Assembly: GCF_050876985.1 (NCBI RefSeq)
Contig: NZ_JBPAPP010000004.1
Reading direction: 5' to 3' (one strand)
DNA: 64,000 nucleotides
From: Halopseudomonas sp002296055
GTDB lineage: Bacteria > Pseudomonadota > Gammaproteobacteria > Pseudomonadales > Pseudomonadaceae
The stretch's first letter is position 1. Every line of letters begins with the position of its first letter. The position numbers and the translations under genes are program-made. The notes beneath the pieces were generated by a model that saw only the letters and a program-made list of their open reading frames with translations, was not told where the DNA came from and made no database searches. Positions 41,888-49,973 of the stretch are shown here, piece after piece.

Positions 41888-41982
41888 TGTGAGTGTCCTG
41901 AGTGGCGCGGCGCAAGCCGGCATACTGAAAAAAAGAGGGGGGCATTATACAGAGACGGGGGTTACAGTGTGTGTTTTTTGTT

Positions 41983-42155
41983 CAAGCGCGCAAGCGAGCT
42001 TCAAGCTGCAAGCCTCCAGCTGCAAGTAAAACCCGCTCTTTCCCGACCGTGCGGGCTTCTTGCAGCGGCGCCGCCAGCACGAACCTGAAAATCCTTTACA
42101 GCCCCGCCGCGCAGCACACCCTGTTTTGCTTGTAGCGTGAGGCTTGTAGCTCAAG
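41983..42155. repeat. Degenerate heptamer repeats, two arrays
   Basis: Six in-phase seven-base units at 41983-42024 (such as AGCTTCA, AGCTGCA, AGCCTCC) and four in the opposite orientation at 42128-42155 (GCTTGTA, GCGTGAG, GCTTGTA, GCTCAAG). The units share the core GCTTGNN or its complement. They flank the probable thiI terminator. Related units recur near trmL. Confidence 0.65.
42029..42058 (-). terminator. Probable terminator of thiI
   Basis: On the minus strand AAGCCCGC pairs with GCGGGTTTT around a loop of about 14 bases, followed by TTTTAC. It lies about 110 bases after the thiI stop, between the heptamer arrays. Confidence 0.5.
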
Positions 42156-42170
42156 CGCCCGCGCGGGGCG

Positions 42171-43625
42171 CTAGCGCTTCACCCTCAACACCCGCACATT
42201 CCCATACCCCTCATCGAGCAGATACTGCGCGTGCAGCTGGCTCATCACGCCTTTCTCGCAGTACAGCAGGTAGGCGCGGGAGGGGTCCAGGTCGGGGAAG
42301 CGGCTGTTGAGGGTGTAGAAGGGCACCGGTTGCACCTCGATGCCGTCAAGCTGCAGCGGGCGCGCCTCCTGTTCGTCGGGGTGGCGGATGTCCAGTACGA
42401 TCTGGCCGGTCAGCGCCTGCTCGACGATCTCTACCGGCGAGCCTTCCTCCATCATTTCGCCCAACTCGCTGCACTCGGAGTAAGCAGCGTTCTCCACCGC
42501 CTGCGACAACACCTCGAAGTTGAAACTGGCCTCGGCGGCTTCAACCCGCGGCACCGTGGTACGGATGGCCGGCCCGACAGAGATTACGCCGCAGTATTCC
42601 GGCATGCTGCTGGAAAACTCCAACGTGCCGATACGGCGCGCAATGTCGATGATATCCAGCTTGCTGGTGGTGATCAGCGGACGCACGACAAAACGCTCGG
42701 CGACCTGATCAATCACACTGAGGTTGGGCAGGGTCTGGCTGGCCACCTGGGCAATCGCCTCACCGGTGACCAGCGCATCGATGCCTAGACGGTAGGCCAC
42801 CCGGTCCGCCGCGCGCAGCATCATGCGCTTGAGCACCACCCCCATCTGGCTGTTCTCGACGTTCTGCAGGATCTCGGCCACCACCCCCTCAAAGGGCACG
42901 CTGACGAAGCGTAGACGGTGGCTGGTGGCATAACGCTCCCACAGATAATGCGCAACCTGACGCACACCCAGCTCATGTGCACGGCCACCGAGGTTGAAGA
43001 ACACAAAGTGGGGTAACAGGCCACGCTGCAGCATCTGGTAGCTGGCGACGGTGGAATCGAAGCCACCCGACATCAGGCTCAGCACCGGCTCCATGGTGCC
43101 CAAGGGGAAGCCACCCATGCCCTCATGACGCGCCTGAATCAGATAGATCTTCTGATCGCGAATCTCGACATGCACCTCAACCTCCGGTGCCTTCAGCGAC
43201 ACCCCCGCCGCGCCGCAACGGCGATTGAGCGCACTGCCGACCTTGATCGCGACATCCTGCGAAGAAAACGGATGCGTACCCACGCGCTTGCAGCGCACGG
43301 CGAAGGTCTTGCCCTGCAGTTGCTCGCCCACGTTGGCCACGCACAGCTCAATCAGCTCATCGATACTGCCCAACGGGTACTCGTGCACCTCAAAGCAGTG
43401 GGAGATACCGGGCGTGTTGCGCAGTCGCTCGATGCAACGCTGCTGCAGCGCCGGGTCGGGGCCAAGATTGACCTCCAGACTATCCCAGTTACCGTTGACC
43501 CGCGCCTGAGGGTCGACCGCCGACAGCACCTTCTTCAGGTTGCTCTTGAGCTGAGCAATAAAGCGCTTGCGGACCTGGCGGCTCTTGATGGTAATTTCGG
43601 GGAAGAATTTAATGATCAGTTTCAT
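42171..43625 (-). CDS. thiI: tRNA 4-thiouridine synthase ThiI with rhodanese domain
   Basis: A 484-residue enzyme that thiolates U8 of tRNA and supplies sulfur for the thiamine thiazole. In order: N-terminal ferredoxin-like part and THUMP domain, the PP-loop SGGFDSTVASYQML (about residues 185-198), and a C-terminal rhodanese domain with the active Cys in LLYCEKGVMSQL. The rhodanese domain makes this the long, E. coli-type ThiI. The start at 43625 (MKLIIKFFPEITIKS) is the family start. An upstream in-frame ATG at 43646 is not. Confidence 0.96.
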   Translation of the reverse strand: MKLIIKFFPEITIKSRQVRKRFIAQLKSNLKKVLSAVDPQARVNGNWDSLEVNLGPDPALQQRCIERLRNTPGISHCFEVHEYPLGSIDELIELCVANVGEQLQGKTFAVRCKRVGTHPFSSQDVAIKVGSALNRRCGAAGVSLKAPEVEVHVEIRDQKIYLIQARHEGMGGFPLGTMEPVLSLMSGGFDSTVASYQMLQRGLLPHFVFFNLGGRAHELGVRQVAHYLWERYATSHRLRFVSVPFEGVVAEILQNVENSQMGVVLKRMMLRAADRVAYRLGIDALVTGEAIAQVASQTLPNLSVIDQVAERFVVRPLITTSKLDIIDIARRIGTLEFSSSMPEYCGVISVGPAIRTTVPRVEAAEASFNFEVLSQAVENAAYSECSELGEMMEEGSPVEIVEQALTGQIVLDIRHPDEQEARPLQLDGIEVQPVPFYTLNSRFPDLDPSRAYLLYCEKGVMSQLHAQYLLDEGYGNVRVLRVKR

Positions 43626-43704
43626 GGGCTGGTATATGGTGCGCAAAGCACTGCATTATACCCGCAGCCGGCGCACCGCGCTTGAGTAACTGCCGGCCGC
43701 ATGA

Positions 43705-43719
43705 GCACCAAAATAGTGC
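43705..43719. promoter_or_regulatory. NtrC enhancer site 1 of glnA
   Basis: GCACCAAAATAGTGC is the reverse of GCACTATTTTGGTGC, which fits the NtrC consensus GCACTATATTGGTGC at all but one position. Its centre is 140 bases upstream of the predicted sigma54 start, the same distance as site 1 of the E. coli glnAp2 enhancer. Confidence 0.85.
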
Positions 43720-43735
43720 GCAACCACTGCGCGCT

Positions 43736-43763
43736 GCACCAACAAAGTGCTCTGTATTGGTGC
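43736..43763. promoter_or_regulatory. NtrC enhancer site 2 and adjoining partial site
   Basis: GCACCAACAAAGTGC (43736-43750) is a second NtrC site, centred 109 bases before the sigma54 start and 31 bases (three helical turns) from site 1. It overlaps GCTCTGTATTGGTGC (43749-43763), whose right half GGTGC matches the consensus. Confidence 0.75.
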
Positions 43764-43825
43764 GCGGCCCCGGGTTTTGCCGCAGAAGGCCCCTGAAACA
43801 GGGGATTACAGGCCATGCTCCGAAA

Positions 43826-43841
43826 TGGCACACCTTTTGCT
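43826..43841 (+). promoter_or_regulatory. Sigma54 (RpoN) promoter of glnA
   Basis: TGGCACACCTTTTGCT carries the -24 GG and -12 GC elements with the required ten bases between them. The start would be near 43852, giving a leader of about 85 bases. With the upstream NtrC sites this is a standard nitrogen-controlled glnA promoter. Confidence 0.9.
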
Positions 43842-43936
43842 CACTTGTAATGCAACCGAGCAGCGGCCCCGCCGCTGGACGTAATATAAAGGCGCCAGAC
43901 CTGCTGTCTGGCAAACGATTCCTTTTGGAGGAAACC

Positions 43937-45340
43937 ATGTCGAAAGCGATGCAACTGATCAACGAGCATGACGTGAAGTGGGTAGACCTGCGCTTCACCG
44001 ACACCAAGGGCAAGCAGCAGCACGTCACCATGCCCGCCCGTGACGTCAACGAGGACTTCTTCGAAGACGGCAAAATGTTCGACGGCTCCTCCATTGCCGG
44101 CTGGAAAGGCATTGAAGCTTCCGACATGATCCTTCTGCCCGATGACAGCACCGCCGTTCTGGACCCCTTCACCGAAGAGCCGACCCTGATCCTGGTGTGC
44201 GACATCATCGAGCCGTCCACCATGCAAGGCTACGAGCGTGATCCGCGCGGCATCGCCAAGCGCGCCGAGGAATACCTGAAGTCCACCGGTATCGGTGACA
44301 CCGTATTCGTTGGTCCGGAGCCGGAATTCTTCGTATTCGACGAAGTGAAATTCAAGTCCGACATCTCCGGTTCCATGTTCAAGATCTTCTCTGAGCAGGC
44401 TTCCTGGAACACCGACGGCGACTTCGAGACTGGCAACAAAGGCCACCGTCCGGGCGTCAAAGGCGGCTACTTCCCGGTTCCGCCGGTCGATCACGACCAC
44501 GAAATCCGTACTGCCATGTGTAACGCCATGGAAGAAATGGGCCTGACCATCGAAGTTCACCACCACGAAGTGGCAACTGCCGGTCAGAACGAAATCGGCG
44601 TGCTGTTCAACACCCTGGTGAAGAAGGCCGACGAAGTACAAACCCTGAAGTACTGCGTACACAACGTTGCTGACGCGTTCGGCAAGACCGCTACCTTCAT
44701 GCCGAAGCCGCTGTACGGCGACAACGGTTCTGGTATGCACGTTCACATGTCCATCGCCAAAGACGGCAACAACACCTTTGCTGGCGAAGGCTACTCCGGC
44801 CTGTCTGACACCGCTCTGTACTTCATCGGCGGTATCATCAAGCACGGTAAGGCGCTGAACGCGTTCACCAACCCGTCTACCAACTCCTACAAGCGTCTGG
44901 TTCCTGGCTTCGAAGCGCCGGTCATGCTGGCCTACTCCGCCCGCAACCGCTCTGCCTCGATCCGTATTCCGTACGTTTCCAGCCCGAAAGCACGCCGCAT
45001 CGAAGCTCGCTTCCCTGATCCGGCTGCCAACCCCTACCTGTGCTTCGCAGCACTGCTGATGGCGGGCCTGGACGGTATCCAGAACAAGATCCACCCTGGC
45101 GATGCAGCCGACAAGAACCTGTACGATCTGCCGCCGGAAGAGTCCGCACAGATCCCGCAGGTTTGCGGCAGCCTGAAGGAAGCACTGGAGTCCCTGGACG
45201 CTGGTCGCGAGTTCCTGACCAAGGGCGACGTGTTCACCAACGAATTCATCGACGCTTACATCGAGCTCAAGAGCGCCGAAGAAATCAAGGTTCGCACCTT
45301 CGTTCACCCGCTGGAATACGACCTGTACTACAGCGTCTGA
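43937..45340 (+). CDS. glnA: Glutamine synthetase type I
   Basis: Makes glutamine from glutamate, ammonia and ATP. 467 residues, dodecameric GSI-beta family. FDGSSIAGWKGIEASDM and HHHEVATAGQNEIG (metal and glutamate site), KPLYGDNGSGMHVHMSIAKD and NRSASIRIPYVSSP are visible. The adenylylation Tyr is near residue 396 in NLYDLPPEE. The frame is open upstream, but GGAGG seven bases before the ATG at 43937 fixes the start. Regulated by NtrC and sigma54 as shown upstream, and by adenylylation. Confidence 0.98.
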   Translation: MSKAMQLINEHDVKWVDLRFTDTKGKQQHVTMPARDVNEDFFEDGKMFDGSSIAGWKGIEASDMILLPDDSTAVLDPFTEEPTLILVCDIIEPSTMQGYERDPRGIAKRAEEYLKSTGIGDTVFVGPEPEFFVFDEVKFKSDISGSMFKIFSEQASWNTDGDFETGNKGHRPGVKGGYFPVPPVDHDHEIRTAMCNAMEEMGLTIEVHHHEVATAGQNEIGVLFNTLVKKADEVQTLKYCVHNVADAFGKTATFMPKPLYGDNGSGMHVHMSIAKDGNNTFAGEGYSGLSDTALYFIGGIIKHGKALNAFTNPSTNSYKRLVPGFEAPVMLAYSARNRSASIRIPYVSSPKARRIEARFPDPAANPYLCFAALLMAGLDGIQNKIHPGDAADKNLYDLPPEESAQIPQVCGSLKEALESLDAGREFLTKGDVFTNEFIDAYIELKSAEEIKVRTFVHPLEYDLYYSV

Positions 45341-45362
45341 TCCTGCTGCGGTTGCAACACGC

Positions 45363-45394
45363 AAAAAGGGCGCCCATTCGGGCGCCCTTTTTTT
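45363..45394. terminator. Strong terminator after glnA
   Basis: A 13-base perfect stem (AAAAAGGGCGCCC / GGGCGCCCTTTTT), loop ATTC, and a seven-T run, 22 bases after the glnA stop. The A-run on the left arm could also stop transcription from the other side. Confidence 0.94.
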
Positions 45395-45479
45395 ACGCCT
45401 GTCGCCAGCCGTTCACCGACAGTTGCCAGTATCGGCATACGGTGCCAGCATGAGAGCTCGTCTCAAGGAGAGCACCATC

Positions 45480-46133
45480 ATGTCGCGCACCCTACTCACC
45501 GCCCTGTGCAGCGCTCTGCTCTGCGCCAGCCCCGTCTGGGCCGATGTGTATACCTGGACCGATGCCAACGGCAACACCGTCTACTCGGACAAGCCCAACC
45601 CCAACGCCAAACGCATCGAGGTCAGCGCGCCCAACAGCATGGAAGCGCCCAAGCCGATTCCTGCTTATGAGAGCAGCAGCGCCAGCAGTAGCAGCAATGC
45701 CGGCTCAGGCAACAGCGTCACACCCACCGGCAGCTACCGCCGACTGGAAATCACCAGCCCGGCCAACGATACCGCCGTACGCGCCAACGATGGCAATGTC
45801 ATCCTCACCGTCGCGCTTGACCCACCACTGCGCAGCGGCCACCTACTGCGCGCGCGCATTGACGGCGAATTGAGCGAACAGGCGCTACCCGGCGCCGGCC
45901 AGGCCGAAGCCAACCTCACCCTCACCAACCTGGATCGCGGCTCCCATCTGGTCGAAGCTGTCGTCACCAGCAGCAAGGGCGAGCAGGTCAGCGCCAGCAC
46001 AGGTATCACCCTGCACGTGCAGCGCACCTCGCTGAACCAGCCCGGCCGCGTGGGCGCAGCCAACCAGGCACCCACCGCGCCCGCTGCGCCAGCCGCGCCC
46101 AACGTACCCCGCCCACCAGCCAGCACCCCCTGA
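45480..46133 (+). CDS. DUF4124 domain secreted protein
   Basis: A 217-residue protein. Signal peptide MSRTLLTALCSALLCASPVW, cleaved after WA near residue 21. The DUF4124 core VYTWTDANGNTVYSDKPNPN follows directly. Then comes a Ser-rich linker, a beta-rich second domain (YRRLEITSPANDTAVRANDG, SHLVEAVVTSSKGEQV) resembling an Ig-like fold, and an Ala/Pro-rich tail. The gene lies between glnA and ntrB, as often in Pseudomonas. Function unknown. Confidence 0.88.
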   Translation: MSRTLLTALCSALLCASPVWADVYTWTDANGNTVYSDKPNPNAKRIEVSAPNSMEAPKPIPAYESSSASSSSNAGSGNSVTPTGSYRRLEITSPANDTAVRANDGNVILTVALDPPLRSGHLLRARIDGELSEQALPGAGQAEANLTLTNLDRGSHLVEAVVTSSKGEQVSASTGITLHVQRTSLNQPGRVGAANQAPTAPAAPAAPNVPRPPASTP

Positions 46134-46140
46134 GCTGCTA

Positions 46141-46160
46141 CAGCCCGGCGCGCCGGGCTG
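46141..46160. terminator. Palindromic hairpin after the DUF4124 gene
   Basis: CAGCCCGGCG followed at once by CGCCGGGCTG is a perfect 20-base palindrome, seven bases after the stop codon, with CCCTTTCG next. It probably forms a four-base-loop terminator with a weak T-tract. Confidence 0.6.
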
Positions 46161-46167
46161 CCCTTTC

Positions 46168-46182
46168 GCACCATTACGGTGC
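46168..46182. promoter_or_regulatory. NtrC-like palindrome upstream of ntrB
   Basis: GCACC-ATTAC-GGTGC has the two NtrC half-sites at the correct spacing of five bases. It is 252 bases before ntrB in the 300-base spacer 46134-46433, which otherwise holds no supported gene. No sigma54 promoter was found here, so the site would act in autoregulation of another promoter, or is fortuitous. Confidence 0.5.
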
Positions 46183-46433
46183 ATACTGCCCATCAGGCGC
46201 ACCGCCTTGCGCACCATAGCCATGCGCGGCTGTCATGCCCTGACCGAGCAACGCACCATATCCCGACTGCAGCCAGCAGCGCTTGAGCCCCATAGTACGG
46301 GGCCTGCATCCCCAACAGGCGCGACAAACGGCAAGCCGTCACAGAAACGGGCAATTGTTTGCCAGGGACCGGGACAGCGCGCCCTGAATTGGATCGCTTC
46401 TTGCATTTCCCTGTGCAAACCACGGATACCGCT

Positions 46434-47513
46434 ATGCTGCCCGATCGATTTTTACGCCAGATTCTCGACAACCTGACCACCGCCGTCCTGCTGCTGGACG
46501 GCGAGCTGCGCCTGAGTTTTATGAACCCGGCGGCGGAAATGCTGCTGGCAGTCAGCGGTCAGCGGGTCTATCAGCAGCCGGTCGCAGACCTGTTCACCGA
46601 CACCGCCGCTGCGCTGGAATCACTGCACAACGCCGTCGAGCAGGGCCACCCCTTTACCAAGCGCGAAGCCCAGCTGACCCTGAGCAACGGCCAAAGCCTG
46701 ATGGTCGATTATTCGGTGACCCCGATCATCGCCGCCAATCGCAACTGGCTGCTGATTGAGCTGTATCCGCGTGACCGTCTGCTGCGCATCACCAAGGAAG
46801 AGGCCCAGCTGTCCAAGCAGGAAGTGACCAAGGTACTGGTACGTGGCCTGGCGCACGAGATCAAGAACCCGCTGGGCGGCATCCGCGGCGCAGCGCAGTT
46901 GCTGTCGCGCGAGCTGCCCGATGAGGCGCTGAAGGACTACACCGACGTCATCATCGAAGAGGCCGACCGGCTGCGTAATCTGGTCGACAGCATGCTCGGC
47001 CCCTATCGACCGCCAGCCCTGCGCGCCATCAACGTGCACGAAATCACCGAGCGCGTCTGCAGCCTGATTGAGGCCGAAACCCAGGGCGCGCTGCGCATCC
47101 GCCGCGACTACGACCCCAGCATCCCCGAGGTGCAGGCCGACCGCGAACAGCTGATTCAAGCGCTACTCAACATCGTGCGCAACGCCATGCAGGCACTGGC
47201 CTCCGCCGGCCCACTGGAGCAAGGCGAGATCACCCTGCGCACTCGTACGCTGCGCCAATTCACCATCGGTCAGACGCGCTATCGACTGGTCTGCCGCGTC
47301 GAGGTGATCGACAACGGCCCGGGCATTCCCGCCGACATCGTCGAAAGCATCTTTTACCCCATGGTCAGCGGCCGTGCCGATGGCACCGGACTTGGCCTGT
47401 CCATCACGCAGAACATCATCAGCCAGCATCAGGGCCTGATCGAATGCGACAGCGAACCCGGACAAACCATATTTACCCTGTTCCTGCCATTGGAACTGGA
47501 CGGGAGCGACTGA
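46434..47513 (+). CDS. glnL: Nitrogen regulation sensor kinase NtrB (GlnL)
   Basis: Cytoplasmic histidine kinase of 359 residues that phosphorylates NtrC when nitrogen is short. A PAS domain covers about residues 8-110 (LTTAVLLLDGELRLSFMNPA). The phosphoacceptor His is in LAHEIKNPLGGIRGAAQLL. The ATPase part has the N-box NIVRNAMQAL, the G1 box DNGPGIP and GTGLGLSI. The start at 46434 (MLPDRFLRQILDNL) matches NtrB, and the frame upstream is not conserved. Followed by ntrC after 109 bases. Confidence 0.96.
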   Translation: MLPDRFLRQILDNLTTAVLLLDGELRLSFMNPAAEMLLAVSGQRVYQQPVADLFTDTAAALESLHNAVEQGHPFTKREAQLTLSNGQSLMVDYSVTPIIAANRNWLLIELYPRDRLLRITKEEAQLSKQEVTKVLVRGLAHEIKNPLGGIRGAAQLLSRELPDEALKDYTDVIIEEADRLRNLVDSMLGPYRPPALRAINVHEITERVCSLIEAETQGALRIRRDYDPSIPEVQADREQLIQALLNIVRNAMQALASAGPLEQGEITLRTRTLRQFTIGQTRYRLVCRVEVIDNGPGIPADIVESIFYPMVSGRADGTGLGLSITQNIISQHQGLIECDSEPGQTIFTLFLPLELDGSD

Positions 47514-47622
47514 GCATGCCCCCTATTGCCTGTAGTGCGCCCGCCGCGCGCCACCCTGACAACCTGCCTACACCTTCAGGCACACCCGCCTGCCGGTAGT
47601 ACCGGAACTGGAGACCCGTTTT

Positions 47623-49065
47623 ATGACCCGCTCACAGAATCGCGCCGAAAACGTCTGGATCGTCGACGACGACCGCTCCATCCGCTGGGTATTGGAAAAG
47701 GCCCTGCAACAGGAAGGTATGGAACCGGTCGCCTTCGACAGCGCAGACGCCGCACTCGCGCGCCTGCAGCGCCAACACCCGGACGTGCTGATCAGTGACA
47801 TCCGCATGCCCGGCACCAGCGGCCTTGAGCTGCTGGCCACCGTGCGCGAGCGCTACCCGCGCCTGCCGGTCATCATCATGACCGCCCACTCGGACCTCGA
47901 CAGCGCGGTTGCCTCCTATCAGGGTGGCGCCTTTGAGTACCTGCCCAAACCCTTTGACGTGGACGAGGCCGTTGCCCTGGTGCGCCGCGCCCTGGCACAC
48001 ACCCATGAGCAAGACGCCCAGGACGAGGAAACCCTGCAGACCCGCACTCCCGAGATCATCGGTGAAGCGCCGGCCATGCAGGAGGTGTTTCGCGCCATTG
48101 GCCGCCTGTCGCACTCAAACATCACCGTACTGATCAATGGCGAGTCCGGTACCGGTAAGGAGCTGGTTGCCCACGCCCTGCACCGCCACAGCCCGCGCGC
48201 GCGCAACCCCTTCATCGCGCTGAACATGGCCGCGATCCCGAAGGACCTGATGGAATCCGAGCTGTTCGGCCACGAAAAGGGCGCCTTTACCGGCGCCGCC
48301 GTACAGCGTCGCGGCCGCTTTGAACAGGCTGACGGCGGCACGCTGTTTCTCGACGAGATTGGTGACATGCCAGCCGAAACCCAGACGCGCCTGCTGCGCG
48401 TACTGGCCGATGGCGAGTTCTACCGGGTTGGCGGCCACACGCCGATCAAGGTAGACGTGCGCATCATCGCCGCCACCCACCAGAACCTCGAAGGCCTGGT
48501 CCAGGCCGGCAAATTTCGTGAGGACTTGTTCCACCGTTTAAACGTCATCCGTATCCATATCCCCAAGCTGTCGGAACGGCGCGAAGACATTCCGGCGCTA
48601 GCCCAGCACTTCCTTGCCCGCGCCGCGCAAGAGCTGGCGGTAGAACCCAAGGTACTCAAGCCGCAGACCCAGGACTACCTGCGCAACCTGCCCTGGCCGG
48701 GCAACGTGCGTCAGCTGGAAAACACCTGCCGCTGGATCACCGTGATGGCGTCCAGCCGCGAGGTCCTGATTGAAGACCTGCCCCCGGAAATGCTCACCCA
48801 GCACCAGGACAGTGCGCCAGATGGCCACTGGGAACACGGATTGCGCACCTGGGCAGATCAAGAACTGGCCCGTGGCGTCACCAACCTGCTGGATATTGCA
48901 GTACCGTCATTCGAGCGCATCATGATCGAAACCGCCCTCAAGCACACCGCCGGCAGACGCCGCGATGCCGCGCAGTTACTGGGCTGGGGCCGCAATACGC
49001 TGACCCGCAAGATCAAGGAACTGGACATGAATGTGGACGGTTCAGACGACGATGAAAGCGAATAA
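47623..49065 (+). CDS. glnG: Nitrogen regulation response regulator NtrC (GlnG)
   Basis: Sigma54-dependent activator of 480 residues. Receiver domain with the phospho-Asp in VLISDIRMPGTSG. Central AAA+ domain with Walker A GESGTGKELVAHAL, the sigma54-contact loop GAFTGA and FLDEIGDMP. C-terminal Fis-type helix-turn-helix in DAAQLLGWGRNTLTRKIKEL. Full set of key residues present. It activates glnA and, by prediction, the RNA encoded directly downstream. Confidence 0.97.
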   Translation: MTRSQNRAENVWIVDDDRSIRWVLEKALQQEGMEPVAFDSADAALARLQRQHPDVLISDIRMPGTSGLELLATVRERYPRLPVIIMTAHSDLDSAVASYQGGAFEYLPKPFDVDEAVALVRRALAHTHEQDAQDEETLQTRTPEIIGEAPAMQEVFRAIGRLSHSNITVLINGESGTGKELVAHALHRHSPRARNPFIALNMAAIPKDLMESELFGHEKGAFTGAAVQRRGRFEQADGGTLFLDEIGDMPAETQTRLLRVLADGEFYRVGGHTPIKVDVRIIAATHQNLEGLVQAGKFREDLFHRLNVIRIHIPKLSERREDIPALAQHFLARAAQELAVEPKVLKPQTQDYLRNLPWPGNVRQLENTCRWITVMASSREVLIEDLPPEMLTQHQDSAPDGHWEHGLRTWADQELARGVTNLLDIAVPSFERIMIETALKHTAGRRRDAAQLLGWGRNTLTRKIKELDMNVDGSDDDESE

Positions 49066-49084
49066 AACGCACCCACCACAAAGC

Positions 49085-49100
49085 TGGCACGCTTGATGCT
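49085..49100 (+). promoter_or_regulatory. Sigma54 promoter directly downstream of ntrC
   Basis: TGGCACGCTTGATGCT has GG and GC with exactly ten bases between and TGGCACG at the -24 end, a near-consensus RpoN promoter. It begins 20 bases after the ntrC stop. Predicted start is near 49111. No protein-coding gene follows within 350 bases, but a strong terminator does. Confidence 0.8.
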
Positions 49101-49110
49101 TTAACTACTG

Positions 49111-49162
49111 TGGGTGTATTTGGGGTGACCTCGGTTCAGGCAGGCTGGGGTCGCCTTTTTTT
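49111..49162 (+). ncRNA. Predicted NrsZ-like nitrogen-regulated small RNA
   Basis: A transcript of about 52 bases is predicted from the sigma54 promoter to the T-run. It would consist of a short 5' part (TGGGTGTATTTGG) and one stable hairpin: GGTGACC (49124-49130) pairs with GGTCGCC (49149-49155), extended inward by several pairs including G-U, then CTTTTTTT at 49156-49162. NrsZ of P. aeruginosa is encoded at this place, after ntrC, and depends on NtrC and sigma54. That RNA is longer and modular. This would be a single-module version. Identity by position and promoter, not by sequence comparison. Confidence 0.6.
49120..49162 (+). terminator. Rho-independent terminator of ntrC and the predicted RNA
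   Basis: Stem of seven pairs (one G-U) with additional inner pairs, followed by a run of seven T. It ends 97 bases after the ntrC stop and can terminate both the ntrBC transcript and the predicted sigma54-dependent RNA. Confidence 0.85.
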
Positions 49163-49475
49163 ATGCCTGCGATAAAAGCAGCGGCAAGCTGCAAGCCCCC
49201 TGGCTGAACGCTTTAGGCTGGAAGCCGGAATCTTCAGCTGAAGCCACCCAAGGAGGGGGCCGTATCTTCGGCGCGTGCACGCCACCCAACCACCCACGCC
49301 ACTCCAACCCTTCCAGCCTCAGGCCTTCAGCCTCTCCAACCAAACACCAACGCTCGCGCCCCCACGGACTGCTTCTAGCTTCTAGCTTGCGGCTTGCGGC
49401 TTGCGGCTTGCGGCTTGCGGCTTGCGGCTTGCGGCGAGTAGCCTACCCGCTAGTTCCGTCACGTAGCCGCCCACC
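49163..49475. other. Gene-free region before trmL
   Basis: About 310 bases with no supported gene. It holds scattered GCAAGCT/GCTTNNN-like units (49189-49220), Pro-rich-coding-like but non-conserved sequence, and the tandem heptamer array directly before trmL. The trmL promoter must lie here but I could not place it. Confidence 0.5.
49371..49433 (+). repeat. Tandem heptamer array (nine units)
   Basis: Two GCTTCTA units (49371-49384) are followed in phase by seven perfect GCTTGCG units (49385-49433). Nine seven-base units end 42 bases before the trmL start. A perfect tandem array of this type can change copy number by replication slippage. Confidence 0.9.
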
Positions 49476-49940
49476 ATGTTCCATATCGCCCTGCTAGAAC
49501 CCGAAATTCCGCCCAACACCGGCAATATAATTCGTCTGTGCGCCAACACCGGCTGCCAGTTGCACCTCATCGAGCCGCTGGGTTTTGAGCTGGACGACAA
49601 GCGCCTGCGGCGGGCGGGGCTGGATTATCACGAGTTTGCGGCGGTTAAAACGTATCCCAACCTCGACGCCTGTCTGCACGCGGTAGAGCCCAATCGCGTC
49701 TTTGCCTTGAGCACCAAGGGCACACAGAACTTTAGCGAGGTGCAATTCGCTGCCGGCGACCTGTTTCTGTTCGGTCCAGAGAGTCGTGGCCTACCGGTTA
49801 AGGTGCGTGAGGCGTTGCCCGCGGACCAAGTGCTGCGCATTCCGATGCGCCCAGACAGCCGCAGCCTGAATCTCTCTAATAGCGCCGCCATCTTGATCTA
49901 CGAAGCCTGGCGCCAGCAGGGGTACAACGGGGCGCTCTAA
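49476..49940 (+). CDS. trmL: tRNA (cytidine(34)-2'-O)-methyltransferase TrmL
   Basis: SPOUT methyltransferase of 154 residues that methylates the wobble base of tRNA-Leu. Motif 1 PEIPPNTGNIIRLCANTGCQ is near the N-terminus, motif 2 LFLFGPESRGLP and motif 3 IPMRPDSRSLNLSNSAAILI form the knot that binds SAM. Minimal single-domain length typical of TrmL. The ribosome binding site is weak. The heptamer array lies just upstream. Confidence 0.95.
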   Translation: MFHIALLEPEIPPNTGNIIRLCANTGCQLHLIEPLGFELDDKRLRRAGLDYHEFAAVKTYPNLDACLHAVEPNRVFALSTKGTQNFSEVQFAAGDLFLFGPESRGLPVKVREALPADQVLRIPMRPDSRSLNLSNSAAILIYEAWRQQGYNGAL

Positions 49941-49973
49941 GCTGCTGTTGCTATTGCACACCACAGCCACACC

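Larger units (their letters stand above)
43626..43936 (+). other. glnA control region
   Basis: A 311-base spacer between divergent thiI and glnA. It contains two full NtrC sites, a third partial site and a sigma54 promoter, each listed separately. There is no additional gene. Confidence 0.75.

Noticed and set aside
39959..42088. A 709-codon open frame on the plus strand antisense to typA
   Set aside because: It mirrors the typA codons in a high-GC gene. Composition is that of a reverse-complement shadow, with no start signal or family motif, while the typA strand has all GTPase motifs.
43841..45364. A 507-codon frame on the minus strand antisense to glnA
   Set aside because: Shadow of the highly biased glnA codons. 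It would also overlap the glnA promoter region, and no ribosome site or motif was seen.
49371..49433. Heptamer array as a CRISPR
   Set aside because: Units are seven bases with no spacers, and no cas genes are present in the window.
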